This document shows, piece by piece, positions 8,477 through 16,572 of a stretch of 64,000 bases of DNA. The stretch covers positions 1 to 64,000 of the forward strand of contig CAZIXE010000018.1 of assembly GCA_964543235.1 (NCBI GenBank), given 5' to 3'. The DNA is from JANMMJ01 sp964543235. Its GTDB lineage: Bacteria; Pseudomonadota; Alphaproteobacteria; Rhizobiales; Aestuariivirgaceae. A program made the translations under genes and the position numbers. The notes below the pieces were generated by a model. It saw nothing but the letters and a program-made list of their open reading frames with translations. It did not search any database and had not been told where the DNA came from. Each line of letters opens with the position of its first letter. Positions within the stretch are counted from its first letter, which is position 1.

Positions 8477-9715
8477 ATGACTGCACACATTGCATCACCC
8501 CGACCCTGGTACTTCGATCCGGTCACCATCATCATCGCCGGCTGCCTCGTTGCCATGGTGAACTTCGGCGTCCGCTCAAGCTTCGGCCTGTTCACAGCAC
8601 CGATATCCGAGGCCCACGCCTGGCCGCGCGAATATTTCAGCTTTGCCATGGCGCTCCAGAACCTGCTCTGGGGCCTCGCAACACCGGTCGCCGGCGCCTT
8701 CGCCGACCGCTACGGCGCCGCCCGCGTGCTGATGGCCGGCGCCCTCCTCTATGCCGTCGGCACCGTCGTCATGGCCATTGCCGGGGCTCCGCTGCTGTTC
8801 CACTTCGGTGGCGGCGTGCTGGTGGGTCTGGGCGTTGCGTTTTCTTCCTTCAGCATCGTCATGGCCGCGCTCGGCCGCCTGGTGCCGCCGGAGCGGCGGT
8901 CCTGGGCTTTCGGCATTGCGACCGCGGCCGGCTCCATGGGCCAGTTCGTTTTCGCTCCCCTGGGTGCCGCCCTGATCTCCGCCTATGGCTGGTTTCCGGC
9001 GCTGCTGATCCTGGCCGCCTCGACGCTGTCGATCATCGTCTTTGCCTTGCCGCTCATGGTGCAGAACACCCGCGGTACCGCAGCCCCCTCGGGCGAACCC
9101 GACATCACGATGCGGGCGGCGATCACCGAGGCCTTCCGCCACAGATCCTATGTGCTTCTGGTGTCCGGCTTCTTTGTGTGCGGCTTTCAGCTTGCCTTCA
9201 TCATCGTCCACCTGCCGCCCTATCTCGCCGAACACGGCATCAGCAAGGAGTTCGCCGGCTTCGCGCTCGGCGCCATCGGCCTGTTCAATGTCGCAGGCTC
9301 CTATGTGGCTGGCGTGATCGGCGGCAAGACCCAGAAGCGCATCCCCCTGAGCCTGATCTACCTGCTTCGCTCCCTGGCGATCGCCGCCTTCATCATGATG
9401 CCGATCACCAACCTGTCGACCCTTGCCTTCACCGCCTCCATGGGCCTGCTGTGGCTGTCCACCGTGCCGCTTACCATGGGACTTGTCATCGTCATGTTCG
9501 GCACCCGCTACATGGCAACGCTCTATGGCTTCGTCTTCGTCAGCCACCAGGTCGGCTCGTTCCTTGGCGTCTGGCTGGGCGGCCGGCTCTATGATGAGTT
9601 CGGCTCCTACGATGCGGTGTGGTGGATGGCCGTGGCACTCGGCCTGTTTGCAGCCCTCGTGCATCTGCCGATCCGCGAAACGCCCGCCCCGCGCTTTGCC
9701 GCTGCGGCGGCGTAA
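8477..9715 (+). CDS. MFS transporter
   Basis: 412 residues with about twelve hydrophobic helices. The segment GAFADRYGAARVLMAGA after the second helix matches the MFS loop 2-3 signature (G-x-x-x-D-R-x-G). N-terminal wording (VAMVNFGVRSSFGLFTAPI) resembles the monocarboxylate/oxalate-formate-like branch. Inner-membrane importer or exporter of a small organic solute; substrate not determinable from sequence. It begins four bases after the double DMT gene and ends three bases before the next small gene, so it is part of the same operon. Confidence 0.86.
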   Translation: MTAHIASPRPWYFDPVTIIIAGCLVAMVNFGVRSSFGLFTAPISEAHAWPREYFSFAMALQNLLWGLATPVAGAFADRYGAARVLMAGALLYAVGTVVMAIAGAPLLFHFGGGVLVGLGVAFSSFSIVMAALGRLVPPERRSWAFGIATAAGSMGQFVFAPLGAALISAYGWFPALLILAASTLSIIVFALPLMVQNTRGTAAPSGEPDITMRAAITEAFRHRSYVLLVSGFFVCGFQLAFIIVHLPPYLAEHGISKEFAGFALGAIGLFNVAGSYVAGVIGGKTQKRIPLSLIYLLRSLAIAAFIMMPITNLSTLAFTASMGLLWLSTVPLTMGLVIVMFGTRYMATLYGFVFVSHQVGSFLGVWLGGRLYDEFGSYDAVWWMAVALGLFAALVHLPIRETPAPRFAAAAA

Positions 9716-9718
9716 GCC

Positions 9719-10090
9719 ATGCGCTGGCCCGGCCATCGCCTGGCGCTGGCTTTCTTCACCGCCGTGCTGGCCGCCTGGCTGGCCGTGATGGCGGTGTTGG
9801 TCCGCGCTTCCGCCTTGCCGCCAGAAGCATCGGGACCGATGCTCGTCGTCTTCGCGCCCGGTGAGCCGGATACCGTGGTGTTCGACAGGATCGTGAAGGC
9901 CGGCGCCAGGCCGGTACGAGCGACCGCCTTTGGTTTCATCTGGGTCGTGGCCGGCGACACTCCGGGGACAGCCGGACGCCTCGTCGCTGCGGGCGCCCTT
10001 GGCGCCTATCAGGAACTGCCGATCAGCGCCTCCATCGCCGGCTGCTTCGCCCTGGCCGATGCAACCGTGGTGAGCGCCCTATCCCCCTGA
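9719..10090 (+). CDS. Hypothetical protein with N-terminal membrane anchor
   Basis: 123 residues. One hydrophobic segment (about residues 8-28, LALAFFTAVLAAWLAVMAVL) is followed by a soluble region beginning with a hydrophobic strand-like stretch (MLVVFAPGEPDTVVFDRIV). No known motif recognised. The ATG lies three bases after the MFS stop, suggesting translational coupling, and the codon use matches its neighbours. It could be an accessory subunit of the transporter or an unrelated small inner-membrane protein. The 205 bases after it hold no gene that I can see. Confidence 0.6.
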   Translation: MRWPGHRLALAFFTAVLAAWLAVMAVLVRASALPPEASGPMLVVFAPGEPDTVVFDRIVKAGARPVRATAFGFIWVVAGDTPGTAGRLVAAGALGAYQELPISASIAGCFALADATVVSALSP

Positions 10091-10295
10091 CGCCTGTGCC
10101 GGGCGTGGAAGCTGCTGCCGGCGATCCGCGACACGGCGCTGCCCTGTACCGCAGGGTTGGCAGCACTCGCCTTAACAGGCTGCCAACACTTTGAAATCAA
10201 ACGTTAATCCCACGTTCAGGTACTTGACGGTATGCTTGGCAGCATGGAAGTTTTTTAGCTTGGAGTGTGTGCCGGACCAGTTGAAGGAGAGCGGA

Positions 10296-10565
10296 ATGAC
10301 CGACAGAGGCTTTGAAAGTCAGTTGCGTGGCTGGAGTCTGACGACGGCAGAAATCATGTACTGCATGCCTGATTATCGCGACATCCTGCAAACCTATATC
10401 TGGCAGGACTACGATCTCGCTCCGCGCTTTCCCCGTCTGATCAGGTTTCTCGACTTCTGGACCCGCAACCTCGAAGGGCCCCTTGCCGAAGTACGGATCG
10501 CCCATGCGGGGATCATCGGCCCCTCCCGCATGTGCTTCGTCGATCACGAGTGGCGCCTGCACTGA
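10296..10565 (+). CDS. usg: Usg family protein
   Basis: 89 residues. The segments QLRGWSLTTAEIMYCMPDY, LQTYIWQDYDLAPRFPRLI and FLDFWTRNLEGPLAEV match the Usg-like family as I recall it, a short conserved alphaproteobacterial protein of unknown function named from its location upstream of a trp gene. The start at 10296 is favoured over one 105 bases further upstream: AAGGAG lies about 6 bases before it and the extra upstream residues are unlike the family. It is not next to trp genes here. It converges with a membrane-protein gene one base away. Confidence 0.75.
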   Translation: MTDRGFESQLRGWSLTTAEIMYCMPDYRDILQTYIWQDYDLAPRFPRLIRFLDFWTRNLEGPLAEVRIAHAGIIGPSRMCFVDHEWRLH

Positions 10566-10566
10566 G

Positions 10567-10908
10567 CTAAAGCGGCCGGTCCTCTTCGATCTCGGCACTG
10601 TGGCCCGCCTTCCAGCGCGCGAGCCGGCTGTTGTATGATCGGCCACTGCTGAAATCGCTGCCAAGCAACACCGCGGCTGTTACCGCAACCGGCCCGCCCG
10701 TTCCGGCAAACGACATTGCCAGCACATAGAGCGCAAGCCAGGGCGATGACGAGCGCAGCACCAGCGCCCCCAGCCCGCCAATATCGAAATAGAGGACCAG
10801 GGCGAGCACCAGGAGCCCGCCGGCCATCCCGATCCCCGTCCATTTGAGCAGGAAACGGATGAGAGGGGGAGCGCTGCGAAGTTTCATGAGCCATACCTGC
10901 GTCGGCAT
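10567..10908 (-). CDS. Small membrane protein, hypothetical
   Basis: 113 residues with two or three hydrophobic segments: about residues 18-44 (LIRFLLKWTGIGMAGGLLVL onward), 56-72 (PWLALYVLAMSFAGTGG) and a weaker one following. The C-terminal tail (SRLARWKAGHSAEIEEDRP) is charged and probably cytoplasmic. No family recognised. The start could also be the ATG at 10887, giving 106 residues; neither has a strong ribosome site. Divergent from a secreted-protein gene across 255 bases that contain no other gene. Confidence 0.55.
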   Translation of the reverse strand: MPTQVWLMKLRSAPPLIRFLLKWTGIGMAGGLLVLALVLYFDIGGLGALVLRSSSPWLALYVLAMSFAGTGGPVAVTAAVLLGSDFSSGRSYNSRLARWKAGHSAEIEEDRPL

Positions 10909-11163
10909 CGCCCCATCTGCAATGGGACCAAGCGTCCCAACTGTCGCCGGCCCGGCCCGCAGCCGCCCGCACGATTGCCGGCGGAGGCCCGCACGGCGGC
11001 AGTTAACACAATCTTTTCAAGATGTTATGGAAGGTTCCGGATTCAGGATCTGAAGCCCGGACAGGAGGCTTTCCCGGTGCCGTTAACGCTGAATCAACCC
11101 GGCGCTCGCCCATCGGCGGATTGCCGCTAGTTTGCCCCGGCGGCGCTCCACAAGGTTGTATCC

Positions 11164-11592
11164 ATGACCCTGTCCAGTCCCGCCCGATTGCTCCTGCCTG
11201 CCGCTGCCGCGCTGGCGCTGCTGGGGGCCGTATCCGGCGACACCGCCGCAAAGCCGCGCCCTCTCGAACCGGCCGTCGAAAGGGGGCTGCAGGAGCAGAT
11301 TTCCCGCATCCGGCGCAGCCGGCCCATGTTGAACGCCCTCGGCCTGCATTTCCTAGGCGCGAGCTTCTCGCCGCGGACCCAGATTGCCCAATTCACCTTC
11401 AAACTGCGACAGGGCATTGCCGCTGCCGAGGCTCGCCAGCGCCTGACCCGCGCCGCCAGGCTGCAGAAGGGATCGGTGTGCCGCAGTGCCCGGTCGCTGT
11501 TCCGGCATGGCGTTTCGATGAACGTCACCGTGCTCGACAGCCGGGGCCGCAACTTCAGTTCTTACACCTTCAGCCGCCGCACCTGCAGATGA
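11164..11592 (+). CDS. Hypothetical exported basic protein
   Basis: 142 residues. A clear signal peptide (LLLPAAAALALLGAVSGDTAA) precedes a basic mature region rich in Arg and Ala. Two cysteines, one in SVCRSARSLF and one four residues before the end (RRTCR), could form a disulfide in the periplasm. No catalytic motif or known domain recognised. It ends three bases before the convergent alpha/beta hydrolase gene. Function unknown. Confidence 0.55.
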   Translation: MTLSSPARLLLPAAAALALLGAVSGDTAAKPRPLEPAVERGLQEQISRIRRSRPMLNALGLHFLGASFSPRTQIAQFTFKLRQGIAAAEARQRLTRAARLQKGSVCRSARSLFRHGVSMNVTVLDSRGRNFSSYTFSRRTCR

Positions 11593-11595
11593 TCC

Positions 11596-12450
11596 TCACC
11601 TGGCATCGATGAAATCGATCACTGCCTGCGTGTAGCCGTCCGGATCCTGCAGCATCGCGGCATGGCCCACATCCTTGAGGATGACGAGTTTCGCACCGGG
11701 GATGCTGGCGGCGATATAGTCGGTATGGGCCCGGGTGATGGCCTCGTCATGATCGCCGAGCACCACGGCCGTCGGCACCCTGATGGCAGCGAGCTGTTCC
11801 TTCGTCCAGGCCGGCTGGCTTTCCCACATGTGGCTGATCTGTGTCACGAACGCTTCATACTGGTCCGGCGTCTTCGACATCCGGGCATAATCCTTGCCCA
11901 GCCGCTCGATATAGGCATTGAAGGTGGGATTGGTCATGACACTGGGATCGACGCCGTCGACTGTCACGTTGGCGGCATGCGCAAACAGCTTCGTCAGCCG
12001 CTCGGGGTGGGACATGGCGATGTCGATGCCGATGATGCCGCCGTCGCTCCAGCCGACCAGCGCCACCTTGTCGATCTTGAGGTAATCGAGCAGCGCCAGA
12101 TAGTCGGAGGCCATGAGATCATAGCCGTAAGGCTGGTCGTTGCGGGTGGAACGGCCATGGCCGCGGCTGTCGGCCACGATCACCTTGTGGGATTTGGACA
12201 GTGCGATCACCTGGCTTGCCCACAGATCGGCGTGGCCGAGCCCGCCGTGGATCAGCAGTACCGGTTCACCGCTGCCATAGACCGCATAATACATTTCGAT
12301 GCCGTTGACCGGGGCATAGCCGCTCTGCCCGGCCGGCGGCATGGGCGGCGGCTCGCCAATGATGGTCCAACGGTCTGCTGCCTGGGCCACTCCGCCCGCC
12401 ACCAACAGCGTGACAAACAATGCGAGGATGCTGAATAGGCGTCTGAACAT
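11596..12450 (-). CDS. Exported alpha/beta hydrolase
   Basis: 284 residues. A signal peptide (FSILALFVTLLVAGGVAQA) indicates export. The oxyanion segment LLIHGGLGHADLW, nucleophile elbow GWSDGG (Ser in G-x-S-x-G), an acid-containing segment VLGDHDEAI and catalytic-His segment DVGHAAMLQDP occur in the order of the alpha/beta hydrolase fold. Esterase, lactonase or haloperoxidase-like activity cannot be separated by sequence alone. The ATG at 12450 is chosen because GGAGG lies about 8 bases upstream and the signal peptide starts there; an ATG 15 bases earlier would contain the ribosome site. Confidence 0.82.
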   Translation of the reverse strand: MFRRLFSILALFVTLLVAGGVAQAADRWTIIGEPPPMPPAGQSGYAPVNGIEMYYAVYGSGEPVLLIHGGLGHADLWASQVIALSKSHKVIVADSRGHGRSTRNDQPYGYDLMASDYLALLDYLKIDKVALVGWSDGGIIGIDIAMSHPERLTKLFAHAANVTVDGVDPSVMTNPTFNAYIERLGKDYARMSKTPDQYEAFVTQISHMWESQPAWTKEQLAAIRVPTAVVLGDHDEAITRAHTDYIAASIPGAKLVILKDVGHAAMLQDPDGYTQAVIDFIDAR

Positions 12451-12500
12451 CGCTCTTCCCTCCATGGCCAGTGATGCTCTTATCCTGCGCCTCCTGCCGG

Positions 12501-12535
12501 GAAAACGAAAGCGGCAGGAATCACGTCCCTGCCGC
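12501..12535 (-). terminator. Intrinsic terminator downstream of rpsD
   Basis: An 8-bp perfect stem, GCGGCAGG (12511-12518) with CCTGCCGC (12528-12535) and a 9-base loop, lies about 30 bases after the rpsD stop. Read on the minus strand it is followed by TTTCGTTTTC, a usable U-tract. Confidence 0.7.
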
Positions 12536-12564
12536 CTGCAAACTCCTGAAACTGTTCGGATCGT

Positions 12565-13182
12565 TCAGCGCGAGTAGTATTCGACGACGAAATGCGGTTC
12601 CATCTGTACCGGGTAGGGCACATCGCCCAGCGCCGGGATGCGGGTCAGCTTGGCGGTCATCGCCTTGTGATCGGTTTCGACATAGTCCGGCACATCGCGC
12701 TCGGCCAGCTGCATCGCCTCGAGCACGACCACCAGTTCCTTCGACTTGTCGCGGACCTGCACCACGTCGCCAACCTTGAGCCGGATCGACGGGATGGTGA
12801 CCCGCCTTCCGTTCACCGTGACGTGGCCGTGGCTGACGAACTGGCGCGCGGCAAACATGGTCGGCACGAACTTGGCGCGATAGACCACCGTGTCGAGCCG
12901 GCTTTCGAGGAGCCCGATCAGCTGCTCCGACGTGTCGCCGGTCATGCGCGAGGCCTCGGCATAGAGATTGCGGAACTGGCGTTCCGACATGTTTGCGTAA
13001 TAGCCCCTGAGCTTCTGCTTGGCCCTGAGCTGCACGCCGAAATCGGAGAGCTTGCCCTTGCGCCGCTGGCCATGCTGGCCGGGGCCGTATTCCCGCTTGT
13101 TGACCGGGCTCTTGGGGCGGCCCCAGATATTCTGGCCGAGCCGGCGGTCGAGCTTGTATTTCGCGTTTGCGCGCTTCGTCAT
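12565..13182 (-). CDS. rpsD: 30S ribosomal protein S4
   Basis: 205 residues, the normal size. S4 binds 16S rRNA early in 30S assembly. N-terminal TKRANAKYKLDRRLGQNIWG and KRKGKLSDFGVQLRAKQKL are typical of the alphaproteobacterial S4. The S4 RNA-binding domain follows (LESRLDTVVYRAKFVPT, then ARQFVSHGHVTVNGRRV). The start at 13182 gives the family N-terminus (MTKRANAK); an in-frame upstream start would add a non-conserved 38-residue tail. GGAG lies 7 bases before the ATG, inside an inverted repeat. It is monocistronic here, outside the alpha operon, as is common in this class. Confidence 0.98.
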   Translation of the reverse strand: MTKRANAKYKLDRRLGQNIWGRPKSPVNKREYGPGQHGQRRKGKLSDFGVQLRAKQKLRGYYANMSERQFRNLYAEASRMTGDTSEQLIGLLESRLDTVVYRAKFVPTMFAARQFVSHGHVTVNGRRVTIPSIRLKVGDVVQVRDKSKELVVVLEAMQLAERDVPDYVETDHKAMTAKLTRIPALGDVPYPVQMEPHFVVEYYSR

Positions 13183-13189
13183 GTAGAGA

Positions 13190-13210
13190 CTCCAATGGTT
13201 AACGTTGGAG
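13190..13210 (-). promoter_or_regulatory. Hairpin enclosing the rpsD ribosome-binding site
   Basis: CTCCAA and TTGGAG arms flank a 9-base loop that contains GTTAAC. On the rpsD mRNA the 3' arm holds the GGAG ribosome site 7 bases from the start codon. A short GAG/CTC extension could lengthen the stem with one bulge. Such a fold could regulate S4 translation, since S4 autoregulates in other bacteria; this is inference from the repeat alone. Confidence 0.35.
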
Positions 13211-13341
13211 CTCGCCCTCCTCTGCCGCAGTTGCGACTGACAGGCCCCTTCGCCGAGCGGGACGAACGGGCCACGGGCAAGCAAAGACGGAGGCAACAGG
13301 CCTCCGTCGCGGCAGGCTGATACAGGAACCGCCGTCGCCTG

Positions 13342-14160
13342 TCAAATCGGTACAGGCAGCAACTCATGCACCGGAAAACCCATTGCAGCATAGGCCGAAA
13401 GCGTGTCGGAGGCAGAGCCCCGCGCCGCGGTGAGAATGACCGTGCCATGGGCGGGCAAGTTCCCCGTTCTCCCGGCCCCGGCCATCCGCAGGACGTCGGC
13501 GGCGCGCCGCGCAATGGCTGGCGCCGGGTCGATATAGGTGACCGGCCACGGTGCCACTTTCTCGATCTCCCCCACCAGCAGCGGATAATGCGTGCAGCCG
13601 AGCACCACGACATCGGTGCGCCTGCCCTCGCGCGTCCGGAAAACCGGCGTGATCTCGGCACGGATCGCCTCGAGGTCAGGCTGCTCGCCCTTGAGCTTCT
13701 GTTCCGCAAGTTCCGCCAGATGCCTGGCACCATGCAGGAAGACCTTGCAGTGATAGGCATAGGTGTGGATCAGCGTGTGGGTGTATTCCCGGCTTACCGT
13801 TCCAGGTGTTGCCAGCACACCGATGATGTTCGATCGCGTCTGCGCCGCCGCCGGCTTGATGGCCGGAACGGTGCCGACGAAGGGAATGCTGTAGGCCTCG
13901 CGCAGCGCCGCCAGCGCCAGCGTCGAGGCGGTGTTGCAGGCGATGACCGCGATATCGGGCCTCACCCGGTCGATCAGCTTGCCGATGACGGCGACGATCC
14001 GCGCCACCAGCGCATCCTCGCCCCAGGCGCCATAGGGGAAGGCGGCATTGTCGGCAGCATAGATCAGCTGGGCGGCGGGCAGCATCTCCTGCACCGCCCG
14101 CGCCACGGTCAGCCCGCCCATTCCGGAATCAAACAGCAGAATACGCGCGCCCGTCGTCAT
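13342..14160 (-). CDS. murI: Glutamate racemase
   Basis: 272 residues. Makes D-glutamate for peptidoglycan in the cytosol by a two-cysteine mechanism. Both catalytic cysteines are present: C75 in ACNTAST and C189 in GCTHYPLL. The N-terminal DSGMGGLTV and ADNAAFPYG motifs are also those of the family. The ATG overlaps the TGA of the upstream methyltransferase gene (ATGA), so the pair is co-translated. The murI-rRNA methyltransferase neighbourhood next to rpsD is common in Rhizobiales. Confidence 0.96.
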   Translation of the reverse strand: MTTGARILLFDSGMGGLTVARAVQEMLPAAQLIYAADNAAFPYGAWGEDALVARIVAVIGKLIDRVRPDIAVIACNTASTLALAALREAYSIPFVGTVPAIKPAAAQTRSNIIGVLATPGTVSREYTHTLIHTYAYHCKVFLHGARHLAELAEQKLKGEQPDLEAIRAEITPVFRTREGRRTDVVVLGCTHYPLLVGEIEKVAPWPVTYIDPAPAIARRAADVLRMAGAGRTGNLPAHGTVILTAARGSASDTLSAYAAMGFPVHELLPVPI

Positions 14161-14972
14161 TCCCTGCCCTGTCTGCGGCGCTCATGCGCTCGGGCGAGCG
14201 ATGCCACCATGCCGCGCAAGGATCGCACCTCCTGTTCGGTGAGCTGCGCCCGCGCGAACATGTTGCGGATGTTGCGCACCATGCCCGGCTTCTTGTCTGC
14301 CGTCTTGAAGAAACCCGCTTTGTCGAGTTCTGTTTCGAGGTGATCGAAGAAGCCGTAGAGCTCTTCCTTCGTCGCCGGCCGCGTGTCGGGGGTCTGGAGC
14401 CCCGGTCCCTCGAGCGCCGCCAGCTCCGGCGTCTGTTGGCCGAGCGACGGCGCGCCGATCCGGTACCATTCGTAGCCCATGAGGAGGACCGCCTGGGCAA
14501 TGTTGAGGGAGGCAAAGGCCGGATTGACTGGCGCCGTGACGATCACGTCGGCAAGCGAGATTTCGTCATTGCTGAGCCCCCAGCGCTCGCGTCCGAACAG
14601 CAGCGCCAGCCGTTCGCCGCGGCCGATCCGCATCCGCATGTCATGGCCCGCCTGCTCCGGCGTGATGACTTCCTTGGTCATGCCCCGGGGTCTGGCCGTG
14701 GTGGCGTAGACGTAGTTCACGTCTGTGAGTGCATCGGCAAGGGAGGCGTGCACTGCCGCCCGGTCGATGATCCAGTTGGCGCCCGACGCGGCGGCCACAG
14801 CCTTCGCATTGGGCCAGCCGTCGCGTGGATCCACGATCCTGAGCTCATGCAGCCCGAAATTGGCCATGGCCCGCGCTGCCGTACCGATATTCTCGCCAAG
14901 CTGCGGATTGACCAGAACGACGACTGGTGCCGGCCCCAGCCTCTGGTTCTTTGTCTTGTCGGTTCCCGCCAT
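14157..14972 (-). CDS. TrmH/SpoU-type RNA 2'-O-methyltransferase (TrmJ-like)
   Basis: 271 residues. The three SPOUT motifs are present: motif 1 LVNPQLGENIGTAARAM (about residues 20-36), motif 2 LLFGRERWGLSNDE, and motif 3 SLNIAQAVLLMGYE. They form the knotted SAM-binding fold. The extra C-terminal helical region of about 90 residues is like TrmJ, which methylates position 32 of tRNA, but the exact target could be another tRNA or rRNA ribose. It is the first gene of a two-gene unit with murI. Confidence 0.88.
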   Translation of the reverse strand: MAGTDKTKNQRLGPAPVVVLVNPQLGENIGTAARAMANFGLHELRIVDPRDGWPNAKAVAAASGANWIIDRAAVHASLADALTDVNYVYATTARPRGMTKEVITPEQAGHDMRMRIGRGERLALLFGRERWGLSNDEISLADVIVTAPVNPAFASLNIAQAVLLMGYEWYRIGAPSLGQQTPELAALEGPGLQTPDTRPATKEELYGFFDHLETELDKAGFFKTADKKPGMVRNIRNMFARAQLTEQEVRSLRGMVASLARAHERRRQGRE

Positions 14973-15015
14973 GGGGCGATGGCAATAACCGGATCAGGCG
15001 GCCGCGTGAAGCCCA

Positions 15016-15417
15016 TCATTGAGCGCGACGACCGGCCGGTGCACCGGACGGATAGAAATCCTCAGGCTTGCCGTGCGTGAACCAGTCCGGCGGTGGCCAG
15101 CGGCCCGGAACATGTGCGACGCTCCACGCCGCAAGCGCCTGCAAGACCGGCAGCAGATCAGCCCCCTTGGCCGTCAGGCGATACTCGAAGCGCCGCGGCC
15201 GCAGCTGGTAGGCCTGCTTGGTCACCAGCCCTTGCCGTTCAAGGAGGACCAGGCGATCGGCGAGGATGTTGGTCGAGATGCCCTCCGGCATCTTGAGCAG
15301 ATCGCCGTAGCGGTGGCGGCCGGCGAACAGGGTGCGCAGCACGACAAGTGTCCATTTGTCGCCCAAAATGTCGAGAGCGGAGGCGACGGGACAGGGCGAA
15401 CGATAGGCAAACGTCAT
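15016..15417 (-). CDS. HxlR-family transcriptional regulator
   Basis: 133 residues. The start MTFAYRSPCPVASALDILGDKW gives the HxlR family's conserved N-terminal Cys (residue 9) and L-G-D-K-W segment. The winged helix-turn-helix follows (YGDLLKMPEGISTNILADRL, then LLERQGLV). The family mostly represses neighbouring genes and some members sense electrophiles through the N-terminal cysteine. An in-frame ATG 36 bases upstream is possible, but the added residues are not family-like. It is divergent from a GFA-TfoX operon with a palindromic site between them, which is the likely target. Confidence 0.9.
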   Translation of the reverse strand: MTFAYRSPCPVASALDILGDKWTLVVLRTLFAGRHRYGDLLKMPEGISTNILADRLVLLERQGLVTKQAYQLRPRRFEYRLTAKGADLLPVLQALAAWSVAHVPGRWPPPDWFTHGKPEDFYPSGAPAGRRAQ

Positions 15418-15487
15418 CGGGATGGTCCAACTCGCGCAGTGATCCGCCATCATGGCGAATCAGAATCAAGAGCCAGTCACTTTCATA

Positions 15488-15538
15488 TTGCAAGTTTCAC
15501 ACGAATGTGTATGGTCTAGAAACTTGCATAATGCAAGT
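15488..15538. promoter_or_regulatory. Probable HxlR operator between the divergent genes
   Basis: ACTTGCAT-A-ATGCAAGT at 15522-15538 is a perfect 8-1-8 palindrome. Part of it repeats at 15488-15497 as TTGCAAGTTT, which also forms a dyad with AAACTTGCA at 15520-15528. Three copies of the same half-site upstream of both an HxlR regulator and its divergent operon point to an autoregulated operator. Confidence 0.6.
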
Positions 15539-15556
15539 CACTTGTGGGAGGGCCAA

Positions 15557-15970
15557 ATGGCAATCACGGGACGCTGCCAGTGCGGGAATGTAACCTTCGA
15601 GGTGTCGGCCGCACCCCTGATGTCCGGCCAGTGCCATTGCCTGGACTGCCAGCGATCGAGCGGCGCCGGCCACACCAGCATGATTGCCTTCCCGGCGGAC
15701 TCAGTCAGAATTTCCGGGGACACCGCGAACTACCAGTCGCTCGCCGACTCCGGTGCCACTGTCACGCGGATCTTCTGTCCCCGCTGCGGCAGCCGCCTGT
15801 TCGGCAAATCGTCAGGAATGCCGGCAATACTCTCGGTAAACGCTGGCGTGCTTGACGATCCCTCGATCTATCAGCCGATGATGAGTGTCTACGCCAAGCA
15901 CCGCCAGGCCTGGGACACGCTTGCGGACGCTGTGCCCGCCTTCGACGCCATGCCCCCGGCCGGACTATGA
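15557..15970 (+). CDS. GFA/CENP-V family zinc protein
   Basis: 137 residues. The zinc-binding cysteines of the glutathione-dependent formaldehyde-activating (GFA) fold are present: GRCQCGNV, QCHCLDCQR and FCPRCGSR. The founding member was linked to formaldehyde-glutathione adducts, but most members have no proven reaction, so only the fold is firm. The ATG at 15557 follows a GGGAGGG ribosome site; a longer in-frame extension would cover the operator and is rejected. It overlaps the next gene by ATGA and is divergent from the HxlR regulator that probably controls it. Confidence 0.87.
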   Translation: MAITGRCQCGNVTFEVSAAPLMSGQCHCLDCQRSSGAGHTSMIAFPADSVRISGDTANYQSLADSGATVTRIFCPRCGSRLFGKSSGMPAILSVNAGVLDDPSIYQPMMSVYAKHRQAWDTLADAVPAFDAMPPAGL

Positions 15971-16344
15971 CCCTCGCCGAGCGCTTGCGCAGCAGGCTTG
16001 CGCCATTGGGTGCCAGCGACAAGAAGATGTTCGGTGGTACCTGCTTCATGATCAACGGCAACATGCTGATCGGAACTCTCAAGCAGGGCCTGATCGTCAG
16101 GGTCGGCAAGGCCGCCCATGCCGACGCCTTGCGCCGCCCCGGCGCCCGTACTTTCGACATGACCGGTAGGCCCATGGAAGGCTATGTCATGGTCGCGGGC
16201 GAGGCGCTGGCCGACGATACCGAACTCCAGCACTGGATTGAATTGGCCCTAGCCTTCGTAAAGACCCTGCCTGCCAAGCCAGGTAAAGGAATGACGGCGA
16301 AAATTCAGGCGGCGGGAAAAATGGCCCGTACGAAATCGCGATAG
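15967..16344 (+). CDS. TfoX/Sxy N-terminal-domain protein
   Basis: 125 residues. The pattern LAPLGASDKKMFGGTCFMINGNMLIGTL and the later DMTGRPMEGYVMV match the TfoX N-terminal domain. It lacks the C-terminal TfoX half found in competence regulators, as do most stand-alone alphaproteobacterial members, whose role is unknown. The C-terminus is basic (TAKIQAAGKMARTKSR). It is translationally coupled to the upstream GFA gene. Its last 40 bases overlap a TetR-like remnant on the other strand. Confidence 0.82.
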   Translation: MTLAERLRSRLAPLGASDKKMFGGTCFMINGNMLIGTLKQGLIVRVGKAAHADALRRPGARTFDMTGRPMEGYVMVAGEALADDTELQHWIELALAFVKTLPAKPGKGMTAKIQAAGKMARTKSR

Positions 16345-16496
16345 AGCAGCACCTGATTCGGCAGCAGGGTCTTGTCCTTGCGCACCCGCGACAGGAGGAT
16401 GCCGCCGTCAACCAGTCCGGGAATCATGTCGGCCAGCGCATCCAGATCGACAGCAATCTCCGGCCGATAGCGCGCCGCGACGAGTTCGGGCTGCAA
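16305..16496 (-). pseudogene. Remnant of a TetR-family regulator (C-terminal piece only)
   Basis: 63 codons reading ALADMIPGLVDGGILLSRV and LLPNQVLLYRDFVRAIF, which resemble the ligand-binding C-terminus of TetR/AcrR regulators. The N-terminal helix-turn-helix is missing: an in-frame TGA lies three codons before the first possible start (a TTG), and nothing in the next 70 bases continues the protein. The likeliest reading is a deletion remnant; a chance open frame cannot be excluded. The surrounding 16345-16572 gap holds nothing else. Confidence 0.45.
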
Positions 16497-16572
16497 TGGG
16501 ATTCACGCTGCCATCACGCGCGCCTCCTAAATGCGCGCCCGACCCCCGTTACGCATCCGGAAAGGACATGAC

